DNA of 64,000 nt from Thamnidium elegans (taxonomy: Eukaryota > Mucoromycota > Mucoromycetes > Mucorales > Mucoraceae), in assembly GCA_025201345.1 (NCBI GenBank), contig JAIXMG010000022.1, forward strand, positions 496,001 through 560,000, read 5' to 3'. Shown one piece after another: positions 34,991-45,419 of this stretch. The notes under the pieces were generated by a model. It had not been told where the DNA came from, did no database searches, and worked only from the letters and a program-made list of their open reading frames with translations. The position numbers were made by a program, and so were the translations under genes. The stretch's first letter is position 1. Every line of letters begins with the position of its first letter.

Positions 34991-35237
34991 AGTGCTTATG
35001 GTACCATTTGCGCCTTGTAATCTTTTTTTTTGTGTGTTTGCAGTTTGACTCATCCGTGGTGGTTTTTTTCCGGAGAGGCAGGTTGTGGGTTTACATCCCC
35101 ATTCCGCTTTCTCTTACCGCGGGGTGGGGATGTAAATTCACAAGTTGTCTCTTTTGGAAAAAAGCCCTGCAGATGGGTCAAATCTGTAAACCCCCAAAAA
35201 AAAAAAATTGCATGGCGCAAATGGTACCATAAGCACT
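34991..35237. mobile_element. fold-back MITE-like element, 247 bp
   Basis: The ends are a perfect 24-bp inverted repeat: the left end begins AGTGCTTATGGTACCATTTG and continues CGCC, and the right end is its exact reverse complement. Inward the arms stay similar: a poly-T/TTTG stretch, GTTTGACTCATC versus a GATTTGACCCATC counterpart, and GGTTTACATCCCC versus GAATTTACATCCCC. Almost the whole element can therefore fold back. It has no gene; the frames crossing it are by-products. No clear target duplication is seen, so the transposase type is open. Confidence 0.75.
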
Positions 35238-35406
35238 GGCTGGTAGAAAGTTGGAGTGATACGAGGAGAGAAGGAAAGTATCATAAAAACATTTTGCTGC
35301 AAATAAAAAAGAGTTGATTTCTAACTTTTTCTTATTTAGCAACCCAACCCAAAGGGCCAAAAAAAAAAAAAAAACGAAAAAAAAACGAAAAAAAAGCTAT
35401 AAATAA

Positions 35407-35475
35407 AAATGAGTGTCTTTAAAAATGAGTGCCTTAAAAATGAGTGTCCTAAAAATGAGTGTCTTAAAAAGAGAA
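35407..35475. repeat. tandem repeat of about 15 bp
   Basis: Four or more copies of a unit close to AAAAATGAGTGTCTT in head-to-tail order, decaying into AAAAAGAGAATG variants downstream to about 35550. The open frame through it (KNEC-type repeats) is a consequence of the unit length being a multiple of three. Confidence 0.7.
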
Positions 35476-35767
35476 TGAGAAAGCGTTTTAAAAAAGGGTG
35501 TCTTAAAAAAAGAGAATGCATTATAAAAAAGAGAAGACTTCTTAAAAAGAGAAAGATAATGTCTGCCCTAATTCTCATTAAATGTAAACATTACCTTAAT
35601 GTTTTTTTTCTTCCTTTTAATAATCTATCCGCAACATTCTTAATAAAGCTTACTGTTATTTTTACAGTAAAATATAATATGTTTGGCTTAGTTGGTTTAA
35701 CATTTGGCATAATACTTGACAGTTATAATTATGTAATGCGTACATGTAAATGAGGTGCTGGATCTTC

Positions 35768-36205
35768 TCATTTTATGACGTTTCTTGGAATCTGTAACTT
35801 GTCATAAATATTAGTAGCAAACAGCCCGTCAACAAACTTCAAAGTGTAGATGTAGTCAGTATAGTCTATAAATTACATTATGATATATTAGTATAGGGGG
35901 TTTTTACTGAAAGCTAACGATCATACCAAACCAGTCCATTGAAATGGTACATTTGGAGCCGTTTTCGCTGTTTAAAATTACATTTTTAAGATAGAAGCAT
36001 TGGTTCTCAAGTTTTTGCATTACTGCTTCATGATCATGGGGTCAGGTACTTTCTCTCTTTTCCATTCATTAGCAGAAAGTTCGTACTTGACCCCATTGTA
36101 GAATGTTGCTATAATGAGGTCTACTTTTCTTCCATATGAGTAGGATGATGATGGCGATGTTGTAGTAATTTGTTCATTATAATTTGTAGTTCTGTTTTGG
36201 AACAT
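35768..36205 (-). pseudogene. broken member of a lineage-expanded family (function unknown)
   Basis: On the minus strand the frame starts MFQNRTTNYNEQITTT, contains GRKVDLIIATFYNG and YELSANEWKRE, then meets a TAA where the reading would go on as CKNLRTNASIL. A frame change near 35985 is then needed to continue as ILNSENGSKCTISMDWFGM. After an intron-like gap (GTATGATC...TTATAG) the reading resumes as TLKFVDGLFATNIYD and IPRNVIK with a stop at 35768. The order GRK-DL..., S/CNEWK, NLR.N, MDWFG, then a short last exon ending IPR is one I recall from large uncharacterised families in Mucorales genomes. That link is from memory and unverified. At least two lesions make this copy a pseudogene. Confidence 0.55.
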
Positions 36206-36390
36206 TCTAACACGTTTTCGCCGCTTTAAGCATATTAAAAGAATAGGTTAATTCTTGGTACACCACCATCTACACCACCATATCCTAAGGAAATGTTTAG
36301 ACATTTGATAATATAAAAGGTGCTTGCTTGCATATGAATTCATTGTTAAAAAAAAGGAAAAAGAGAAAGGATGGAATAAATAGGTAATTT

Positions 36391-36495
36391 TAATCATGAT
36401 AAAAAGGGGTTTATTCAACTATGATAAAATAGGGTTTATTCAACCATGATAAAAAGAGGTTTATTCAACTATGAGAGAAAGGATTTATTTAATCA
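36391..36495. repeat. tandem repeat of about 25 bp
   Basis: Four imperfect copies of a unit close to CAACTATGATAAAAAGGGGT plus TTATT, starting near 36391, 36417, 36441 and 36467. The last copy is more diverged. No coding frame or known site. Confidence 0.65.
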
Positions 36496-37045
36496 TCATG
36501 ATATTTATATTACAATTTCCTTTCTCACGATATTAAAAAAAATCGTTTTTACATGTAAAGTACTGTAATGTAGGCCGGTAATTGACAGTCTCTGGTCGAA
36601 AGGTATTGACGAGAGAATAAAATAATATGATTTAGGACAATGGTATCTTGTCTGTTAAAGACGATAAAATGTTTCGATTAGAAAAGTTGGGTTTTCAGGT
36701 GGTTACTGCTGTAAAATCCTCGTTCTACAAAAATGGTTTATTCTGCTTTTATATTTTTAAAGACTTATAACCTCCAAAATTGTTAAGACGGAAAGAACTT
36801 GTGTTTTATTACTGTAAATGTTTAAAAGGTTATATGCTACAGAGTTACACCAGCCCTTCTCTCATTCAAATTCAAATTCACCACAGTAAATGGTGCACCA
36901 AAAAAATAAAAAAATTACGTCATAAATTGACTGGTGGTGTAAATACTGATGTACCAAAAAAACACTCGATTAATTCATATATGGGCTTTGCCTTTTTTTT
37001 TTTCCGTCTTTTATTTCCTTTCTTTTATTTATAAATATATAAACT
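36496..37045. other. spacer before the lectin gene
   Basis: About 550 bp of AT-rich sequence. The plus frame at 36780-37034 is Lys/Tyr/Phe-rich and overlaps the expected promoter of the lectin gene. I do not regard it as a gene. A poly-T tract lies near 36992. Confidence 0.4.
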
Positions 37046-37721
37046 ATGGAAGAGTTCCCAGCTGGATACTTTTATATTAAATCTCGTAACTCGGGGAAAG
37101 TCATTGACGGTAATTCATCTTTTTTTTTTGTTTTTTTTAAACCTTCGTGTTGACATTGTCTTTCTACTTATAGTGGAAGGTGCGTCAATAAAGGTATATT
37201 AAAAGTATAGAAATATTATAAAAGAAATGGACAGTATATAAACGCGCATACGTAAAATAATAAGAACGATAGCAAGATATTGATATGGACACCAAAGCAT
37301 AATGAAGATAGAGATAATCAACTTTGGTATTATCAGGTAATTTTTTATATACTATATCAAGACAGCTCACATATTTATATATATACAAATATAGGATGGA
37401 TTTATTGTAAATAAATGTTCTGGAAAGGTATTAGATGTACGAGGAGGACCTTTAGTAGACGATGCATGGATTTGTCAGTATGATCGTAAAGTGATTGCAG
37501 ATGCACAAAACCAAAGGTGGGGTTATCAAAGAGGGTACATTCATGTACTTTCGGATCCACATATGGTATTGGATATACGTGGAAATTCTACATTAGATGG
37601 TGCAAGAATCATCTTGCATCATAAAAAGTTTGGATATGATAACTCCAATCAGTTATGGGATTTAATACCTGCAGGTCAAGTTAGAGCAGAACGCGAAATT
37701 TTATTTGAAGCAGATTTTTAA
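37046..37721 (+). CDS. small beta-trefoil (ricin B-like) lectin domain protein
   Basis: Four exons (37046-37109, 37174-37193, 37277-37336, 37395-37721) encode 156 residues. Three internal repeats each end in the QxW motif of beta-trefoil lectins: NQLW (42-45), NQRW (87-90) and NQLW (133-136). Each follows a strand with a K/M-V-I/L-D pattern (GKVID, GKVLDVRGG, HMVLDIRGN). There is no signal peptide and no second domain, so this is a stand-alone cytosolic carbohydrate-binding module. It is not a toxin: no catalytic chain is present. Exon 2 is 20 bp. The ligand is unknown. Such small trefoil proteins are common in fungi and may bind galactose or mannose-type glycans or phosphoinositides. Confidence 0.85.
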
Positions 37722-38907
37722 GAGTTTTGGTACGAAGAAGAAAGCCTAGAGTTATTTAACCGAACAACTTGGAAGCTGCCCAGTACCCTGAGGTGATGAT
37801 ATATAAAACATTACTTACTGTATTTATCACCATCGTAACCATGGGATGCTGAATACTTTAGAATAAAAGCAAAATTAAAAAAAAAATGACTTAAATGCTT
37901 TATTATCTATTTTTATACTATGTTTTTTTTGTGGCGGGTGAAAGGATAAAACCCCAATGCGGGTACCCTACTTCAGCAAAATCTCTAAACACTACGAGTG
38001 TATTAGACACTTTTGAAATCTATAAAATAAAAAGGGTTTAGTTATAATATTAACTAAACTGGAGCGAGATAAGTAGTAGGGAGCAAATCTTTTAATATAT
38101 ACTGTGGCGTTAAAAGGGAATTCGTTACCAAGCCCTGAAGCTTTCAGAGCCTATTGGAATCAGCTTTTATGACTCATGGTTAACATATATCGACCTTTCA
38201 TTTGTATGAGCTACACCAATAGGAATAGTAGCCGTAATACCCTTCTTTTTTTCCTTCGTTATTAAAATACTCTCTTTTTTTTTTTTTTGTTTGCTTGTAT
38301 TCTACCGTTATTAAAACACACGCATTTTTTGTTTGCTTGTATTCTTTTTATTCTATTTACAAAAATCGGACGTATCCCTTGAAACAATCGTTCAGATATG
38401 AAAAGAATGTGTATGTATACGTTTTCCTTTTCAAGGCCTCGTCCGTTATTCTGGAAAATGACGTAAATGACTCTAGAAAAGCGCAGTTTTTCTCATGTAT
38501 AAACAGGTATGACTTTTACACTTAAATGTACATAAAACTGTTGTTAATGATGTAGATATTATGCTCAGCAAGGGTTGATTTAAAATCAAGTGCTTATCAT
38601 GTGTGTGTGTGTGTGTACACTTTTTAAGAAGCATTTATTGCTTTTATAAAGAAGACTCGAGATAGATGATAAACTAAATAAATTTTTTGTTTTGTTTTGC
38701 ATGCTTACGCTTTTTAATAATTGTAAGTAATTACTATTGAACAGATTTTTTTTTTTCTAAGGCTACCATTGTCGAGTATTGATTGGTTTATGAAATGCGT
38801 TTTATTATGGAGAAAAAAAAAGTTCGGAGTATGCAGGGATTTATTTTAGTTTTTATTTCTCTCTCTTTTATCTTCCCCTTTTTTTATTCACTTTTATTAA
38901 AAATAAG
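37722..38907. other. intergenic spacer
   Basis: About 1.2 kb between same-strand genes. It contains a (GT)n microsatellite near 38600-38618 and T-runs. The frame 38295-38525 is Tyr/Phe/Lys-rich and not convincing. The last 100 bp are CT-rich, like other promoters here. Confidence 0.45.
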
Positions 38908-41900
38908 ATGGGCTTAGCAACGAACAATGAGCAAGAAACAGTTTATTTAAAAGAAGCACTATTAGCTGTCAAAGTTCAGTCTAGATTAATGAAGCTATGT
39001 CTTGTAAAATACAGTAATAAAAATGAAATGACAAAAAAGAGCAAAAAAAAAAGAGGGGGGGTTTATTAAGTTAACAATTATTATTTTTTTTTGTTAGGAA
39101 AAAAATAAATTAATGGATGGTATCAAGCAATGTTCTAATATGTTGACAGAGTTACGTACTTCAGCTTTAACACCTAAACCTTACTTTGAATTATGTACGG
39201 TACATATAATAATATGCTGTGTGTTGTTGTGTGTGTATTAATTATATTTTTAGATGTATCCGTATTTGATACTATGCGTTACCTTACTGATTACTTGCAA
39301 GAATCTCATGAATCTGGCAAACATCATTTAGGTGACTTGTACGAGCTAGTGCAGTACGCTAGTAGTATAATACCTCGTCTCTACCTTATGATTACTGTGG
39401 GCTCTATTTACTTGAGTGTAAAAGATTCTCCTCCACCTTCTGAAATTATGAGTGATATGATGGAAATGACAAGAGGTGTACAACATCCTATTCGTGGATT
39501 ATTTCTTCGACATTATTTAGGTGGTATGACTCGAGATTATCTACCAAACAAGTAAGTTTTTTTTTAAAAAAAAATACACTGTATAATTTGACTTAAAAAA
39601 ATGTGTGTTGCGTGTGTATAGTGGCGAATATTTGGATGCAGCTATTCAGTTTATTTTAACAAATTTTACTGAAATGAATAAATTGTGGATAAGATTACAA
39701 TATATCGGTCATACGAGAGATAAAGCGAAACGAGAATCAGAAAGAAAAGAGTTGGGTACATTGGTTGGTACAAATTTAGTTAGATTAAGTCAGTTAGAGG
39801 GTGTTGATTTAAAGGTGTATCAAACAGTAAGTATTCCTATTAAATTATTTATATACACATATATTGAATCGTATGTTTAGAGTATTTTACCTGGTATGCT
39901 TAGTCAAATCATTAGTTGTAATGATGTCATGGCGCAAGAATATTTAATGGAAGTGATAATTCAGGTATTTCCAGATGAGTTCCATATGCATACCTTGAAA
40001 CCTTTTTTGGCAACTACTGCTCAACTTCACGCAAAAGTGAATATTAAAATGATTATTATGGCATTACTTGATCGTTTAACTGCATTTGATAAAAATGAAG
40101 AGATAGACGATACAATTATTTTGGAGGAAGGAACTACATTATTTACCATGTTTTGGAATGAAATTATGGAACTTGTCAAGGTAATAAGCATACATACGTT
40201 ACACAGTATATATAATATTTATTTACTAATTAGCTTTATTTAGACACGTCAGGATTTACCAGTACAAGATCAAACTTCTCTTTTTGTATCTTTGGCTAAG
40301 TTTTCATTATCACGCTACCCTGATAGATTCGATTATATTGATCAAATCTTGTTTTTTACGAAGGAATCTATCTTTTCTAAAAATACGGTAGACTTACATT
40401 CAAAACAATCCGAAACTAATGTTTTAACTTTGTTACTTGCGCCAGCACAAACATGGGATATATTGACACTGATCACTACACTAAAGTATTATCAACCTTT
40501 ACTTGCTATGCAGCCTTATACAACTAGAAAATCTATAGCATTAGCTATCCTCGATAATATCTTGAGTAAGGAAACAAAACTGGGTCAACCTGAACAAGTA
40601 TATCAACTATTAGAAATTTGTAATGTATTAATTAAAGAAGAAAGTACCAATACCACAATATCTGTAACACAGCAGTATTATGGTGATGAAGATGACAGAG
40701 ATGAAAAGGGTTGGGTAGCTAGATTAATTCATTTGTTTTATTCTGATGATGAAGATGTACAATTTTTGGTAAGTTATATATATATATATATATATAAAGA
40801 AAAGAAAAAGGGGAGAAAGTTATATTAATGTAAATAAATATTAGTTATTGTCTGCTGCTAGAAAGCAATTGGAAACAAGTGGAAAGAATAGGATAAAAGT
40901 TGTTTTCCCTTCATTGATTATTTCTAGTTTAAAATTGGCTAAAAGGTACTATGATAGTAAAAGGTTAAACGGAAAGCAAGATCAAGATGATGATGGTAAT
41001 TGTAAAATGAACAATGATAATATGGATATGGATATGGATAATGATGATGATGATGATACCAGTACCAAGTCAGATGACCAAGATATGAATAGTAGTATAA
41101 CTTCAACAGAGAATACTGATGTGACTCAAGCTACAAACAAGGAAAGTAGTACAACCATTGAAGACGGAAATCGGAATGAAGAAGAAGAAGCATGGGTAAA
41201 GAAGATGACAACACTCTACATATTTATTCATCAAATCATTATGATTCTTTGTCGTGAAACGGATGATAGTGAATCACAATGTGTACAGTTTGCAGTCATG
41301 GCAGGGCAAAGTGCAGATTATTGTCAATTTGAACAAGTGTCTTACAATTTTTACTTGGACGCATTTAAAATATACGAAGAGTCTGTTTCTCATTCTAGAG
41401 CGCAATTTAATGCAATCGTGTATTGTATTGGGTCACTATTAAAGACATCACCAAGGTTACGAAAGGACCATTATTATAATATACTTAGTACCAAAATCAC
41501 ATTGTATTGTACAAAGTTACTAAAGAAGCCTGATCAGTCTCGATCCATCTATCTTTCATCTCATTTATGGACCCATGAATCACCTTCTCGTGTATTAGAA
41601 TGTCTACAAAAATCACTTAAAATTGCTGATAATTGTATGGATATTATTACCAACGAATTACTCTTTTTAGAGTTATTAAACCAGTATATTTATTATTACG
41701 AGCAAGAGAACCCACTGGTAAGATTTTATTTATATAAATATATGCTTTTATTTTAACCCTGTATATTTATATATATATATAATAGATCAGTGATAATTAT
41801 TTGAATGGATTAATTGAATTGATTCAATCACACTTGGACATGATTGATCAACCAGATCAACACCCATTTACATCTAACTCATCCTCTCTTATAGATCATG

Positions 41901-41983
41901 ACGAACAAGAGATGGTCAATTATATAACACGTCAATTTGATACTACAATAGCCTATTTGAATTTAATTAAACAAAGACAATAA
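38908..41983 (+). CDS. VPS35: retromer subunit VPS35
   Basis: Eight exons (38908-39003, 39098-39194, 39254-39551, 39622-39826, 39881-40180, 40244-40768, 40845-41717, 41786-41983) give 863 residues. The N-terminus matches VPS35 closely: [32 protein letters not shown], the VPS26-contact region [10 protein letters not shown]...[28 protein letters not shown] and [15 protein letters not shown]. The C-terminal VPS29-binding half has [29 protein letters not shown] and NRYIYFYE-like [16 protein letters not shown]35 is the alpha-solenoid core of retromer, which returns receptors from endosomes. An Asp/Asn/Ser/Glu-rich insertion of about 75 residues (roughly 548-622) interrupts the helical repeats and is coded by GAT/AAT-rich sequence. 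The second exon ends at T-GTACGG, chosen because it restores ELYVSVFDTM. Confidence 0.96.
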
Positions 41984-42052
41984 TTATTACACTGTAAAAA
42001 AAAAGGGGGGGGGCTTCTTATTATATTTATTACACATTATTTTATATATATT

Positions 42053-42772
42053 CTATTTGGACATCTACATTAAAAAAAAAAGAAAGTTAAACATAAATAT
42101 ACAAACCAAACCTTAAAAAAAAAACTTACCATCATCTTTACGAATTCTTCATAGTTGATTTGACCATCACCATCAATATCAGCTTCACGGATCATTTCAT
42201 CTACTTCTTCCTCAGTTAACTTTTCACCAAGAGAAGTCATAACATGACGTAACTCAGCTGCTGAAATATAACCATTACCATCCTTATCAAAAACCTTGAA
42301 GGCCTCTTGAATTTCTTCCTGAGAATCAGTATCCTTCATTTTTCTATTTTATAAATACACATAAGTATTTTTTTTTTTCGTTCTTGTATATAGCTTAATT
42401 ATATTAATTTTTTACCTTGCTAACATGGCCAAAAATTCACTAAAGTCAATATGTCCGTTACCATCACTATCAACTTCGTTAACCTAATCAAAAACGTTTT
42501 TTGTCAGTAAAAGAAAAATATATGTATATATTACTATTGTTTACCATATCTTGAAGCTCGGCTTCGGTAGGGTTTAAGTTTAAAGAGCGCATGACAATGC
42601 CAAGCTCCTTGGTAGTAATGGCGCCATCGCCATCCTTGTCAAATAATTGAAAAGCTTCACGGAATTCGGCAATTTGTTCTTCTGTAAGTTGGTCAGCCTT
42701 TAACAGCAACAACACAAAAGTATACTGTTAGTATTATTAAGCTTGTTTTTGTTTTTTATTTTAGCATACCAT
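42053..42772 (-). CDS. calmodulin
   Basis: Five exons (42772-42770, 42697-42545, 42483-42416, 42343-42130, 42064-42053) encode 149 residues including Met. The first coding exon is just the ATG. The intron after it begins GTATGC and has a TACTAAC branch point, and the product then reads [20 protein letters not shown]. Four complete EF-hand loops are present: [36 protein letters not shown] and [12 protein letters not shown]. The linker is [11 protein letters not shown], and the last 12-bp exon supplies MSK and TAG. Calmodulin is the main Ca2+ sensor and also the light chain of class V myosin, whose gene lies in this window. The stop lies about 70 bp from the convergent VPS35 stop. Confidence 0.98.
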
Positions 42773-43694
42773 TTTTTTTTTTTTAGATAAGAGAGTAAAA
42801 GAAGAAAGAAAAAAGAAAAAGAAAAAAAGAAGGATGAATTTGTATTTAAAAGAGAGCAAACTCGTTGTGTTACATAGGTCATACTAAATATCTTTTAATA
42901 GAACTATACACTTTGATACCTTTTTTTTATTTGTTGTATCAAACATTTTAGACGCTGATACTATATTTAATATATATATATATATATTTTTATGTGTGAT
43001 AAAAGAGCACGCACTAAAAAAAAAAAGTAGGATAGACTGACATCTTTTTCTTTTTCTTTTTTTTTCCAGTTCAAATTTAAGATCTGATAAAGAAGACAAG
43101 GGTTGTAGTATTGTTACACCCTAATTATTTTCAAGTACCTTTTTGATCCGAACGTACATTTGATATTAAATATTTAGACAATATACGTATATTCATAATG
43201 ACGAAAAAGCCTAATAAGTGTTGATTCTAACTACTAAAGAATAAGCGACTCAGTGTGCACGTACTTATTTTTCTCCCGTTTTGCCTGGAACCTATTAGGA
43301 GACACTTCTATTTATTTTTGCTAAACAGGTTTTTAAGTAGTTTTCTTGATTACACACATAAAAACTTTTGCCTCCTTTCTTCTCAGTGCAAGACATTATT
43401 GACAACGAAAGTATAAATTGACAACTTTGAAAGCAGCACTTTTTACATCGTTAACGAATAGAAAAAAAATAATTTCTAAATTAGTTATGTACTCCGAGCG
43501 CAGAAAAAGATTGAAGTAAGGTTAGACTTATCATTGGTTCATTTTCACTAAAATACGCATACTTGGAACTAAGGTTATTGTTATGACAAAAATACCATGT
43601 ACGGCAATATACTGTAGCACACACACAAAAAAAAAAGAAGGGAGAAGAATTACAGAACATATTAACTGTCAGATAAATAATATATATTTTTTTT
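42773..43694. promoter_or_regulatory. calmodulin upstream region
   Basis: About 920 bp between the END3 3' end and the calmodulin ATG, both on the minus strand. The 5' leader of calmodulin is rich in TTTC/TTCTT on its coding strand (42785-42835). A TA repeat lies near 42970-42986. No gene is supported; frames here are AT-driven. Confidence 0.4.
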
Positions 43695-45188
43695 TTATTC
43701 AGATGCACGTAAAGTCTTTTGAACTTCTAATCTTCTTTCTTCCAACAAAGTCTCCAATTCACGCTTCTTTGAGCGAACATCATCTACAATTCTATTGAGA
43801 CGACGTACCGCATCACGAGCAGCATCAATATCACGTTCTTGTTTACGAACTTTATCTTCAATATCTGTTTGATCGGTTAATTGACGAAGTTTATAATCAT
43901 ACAACGCTTGAAACTGATCACGTAAAGGACGAGCAGCAAAAGATTCATAATTTTCACTTTGCTTTGATTCAGCAGCCTTTTTTTCTGCTTCTTTTACACG
44001 TTCTTTTAATTCTTGTAATTCTCGCTTAAGCATATCTTCTTCATCGTATTTATTGCCCTGTGTTCCTTTAGATCCTAATGATGTACTGGCGGCTCCTAAA
44101 CGGTTCACATAACTATCGGCTAATTTAGCACTGTTGGACATGGATTGGTTAGTTCCTTTACGAGCTCCTGTACCGGCTCCAGGACGCTCTCCAAAATCGG
44201 CTGCATATTCACCAGCAAATGCTGCATGAAGATCTGGTGGAAGTTCTTTAGGAATACGAACACCGCGAGTACGTTGATTTAATACATGGTAAAACATTAA
44301 ACATTGATCTTGTGTAAGTGCATTTGTATGGTTTACGTCAATTAATGTCCTAAAAATTGTGAATATTTAGCACACGGGCTTCTCCCTTTTTTCTTTTTTT
44401 TTTACTTACCATGCATTGGTTAAATCTGTACGAGGAAGTCCCAATGTAGTGTAAAAATCGTCCATTTGACCAACTAAATAAAATTCAATTAGAAAAAGGC
44501 ACGTATTATTTTTGTATAACTTTACATTTAACTTTTCCACTATCATTGGCATATTTGGCATAGATATTTTGATATGATGTCATTTCATCAGAAGTCATAT
44601 CCCAACTAAATTCAGGCTCTTGTTGCTGTTGTTGAGGATAATAACCAGTAGGTTGAGGTTGTTGGTACCCAGTAGGCTGAGGTTGTTGGTAACCTTGGTA
44701 ACCTTGATACCCAGTTTGTTGTGGTTGTTGAGGTTGAGGTTGAAACCCAGTTTGTTGAGCGTATTGTTGTTGAGGTGGTAAGAGATGAACCTTGTTAGCA
44801 GGAATAAGAGAAGGAGGAAGCGAGATGGGTGCTTCATTACCATTAATACAATCAAAGGTAAGATGCATAGCAATACAAAACTCTTCGAAATCGAGATTAC
44901 CATCCTTATCAATATCAGAAAGATCCCTATACAAAGTAAAAGAATAAGTATAAAGACTATTTATACAAATATGTATTCGTTACCAGATGCGTTCTAAACG
45001 GTTAGGAGGTAAGTTCGAATTTAAAAGAACATCACGAGCATTTGCACCTATTTTTAAAAAGTTAATATATATGTAATGTTACAATAAAAAAGATAGATAG
45101 ATTTACCGGTCATGTATCCATTGACTTGTCCTCTTGCTTGAAAAATTTCAGCATACTTTTGTCTTTCAGCTTGTGTAATCGCACTCAT
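43695..45188 (-). CDS. END3: endocytic adaptor END3 (EH-domain protein)
   Basis: Five exons (45188-45107, 45047-44984, 44926-44526, 44473-44410, 44349-43695) give 421 residues. The N-terminal EH domain includes YAEIFQARGQVNGYMTG, NLPPNRLERIWDLSDID and an EF-hand loop (DIDKDGNLDFEEF). A second EH-like domain includes MTSYQNIYAKYANDSGKVKF, LPRTDLTNAWTLIDVNHTN and ALTQDQCLMFYHVLNQRTRG. The linker is a Gln/Pro/Tyr/Gly-rich repeat (QQPQPTGYQ). The C-terminal 150 residues are a charged coiled coil (MLKRELQELKERVKEAEKK) with END3-type repeats. END3 works with Pan1 and Sla1 in actin-dependent endocytosis. It is longer than yeast End3 mainly through the linker. Confidence 0.9.
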
Positions 45189-45419
45189 CTTTATCTAAAT
45201 AAAAAAGGAACGTAGATTGTACAGAAAAAAAAAAAAAAAAAAAAAGGAAGAGTAGAGAAAAAAAGAGAGAGAAAAAAAATCAATGTGGAATAAACGCATG
45301 TGCGTACAAACCCAATTTATTCTTTTTTTGTCCCGACGGAACGAAAAAAGTAATAAGCATTTGAATTCCTCTTTATTTATTGTGTATTATAAACAAATTA
45401 TTAAGGTAGTATTATTTAT

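Noticed and set aside
35409..35753. Plus-strand frame of 114 codons starting KNEC-type repeats
   Set aside because: Its first third is the 15-bp tandem repeat and the rest is AT-driven hydrophobic sequence; the unit length of 15 keeps the frame open by itself.
37046..37721. Ricin-type toxin
   Set aside because: Only the beta-trefoil lectin fold with three QxW motifs is present; there is no catalytic chain and no secretion signal.
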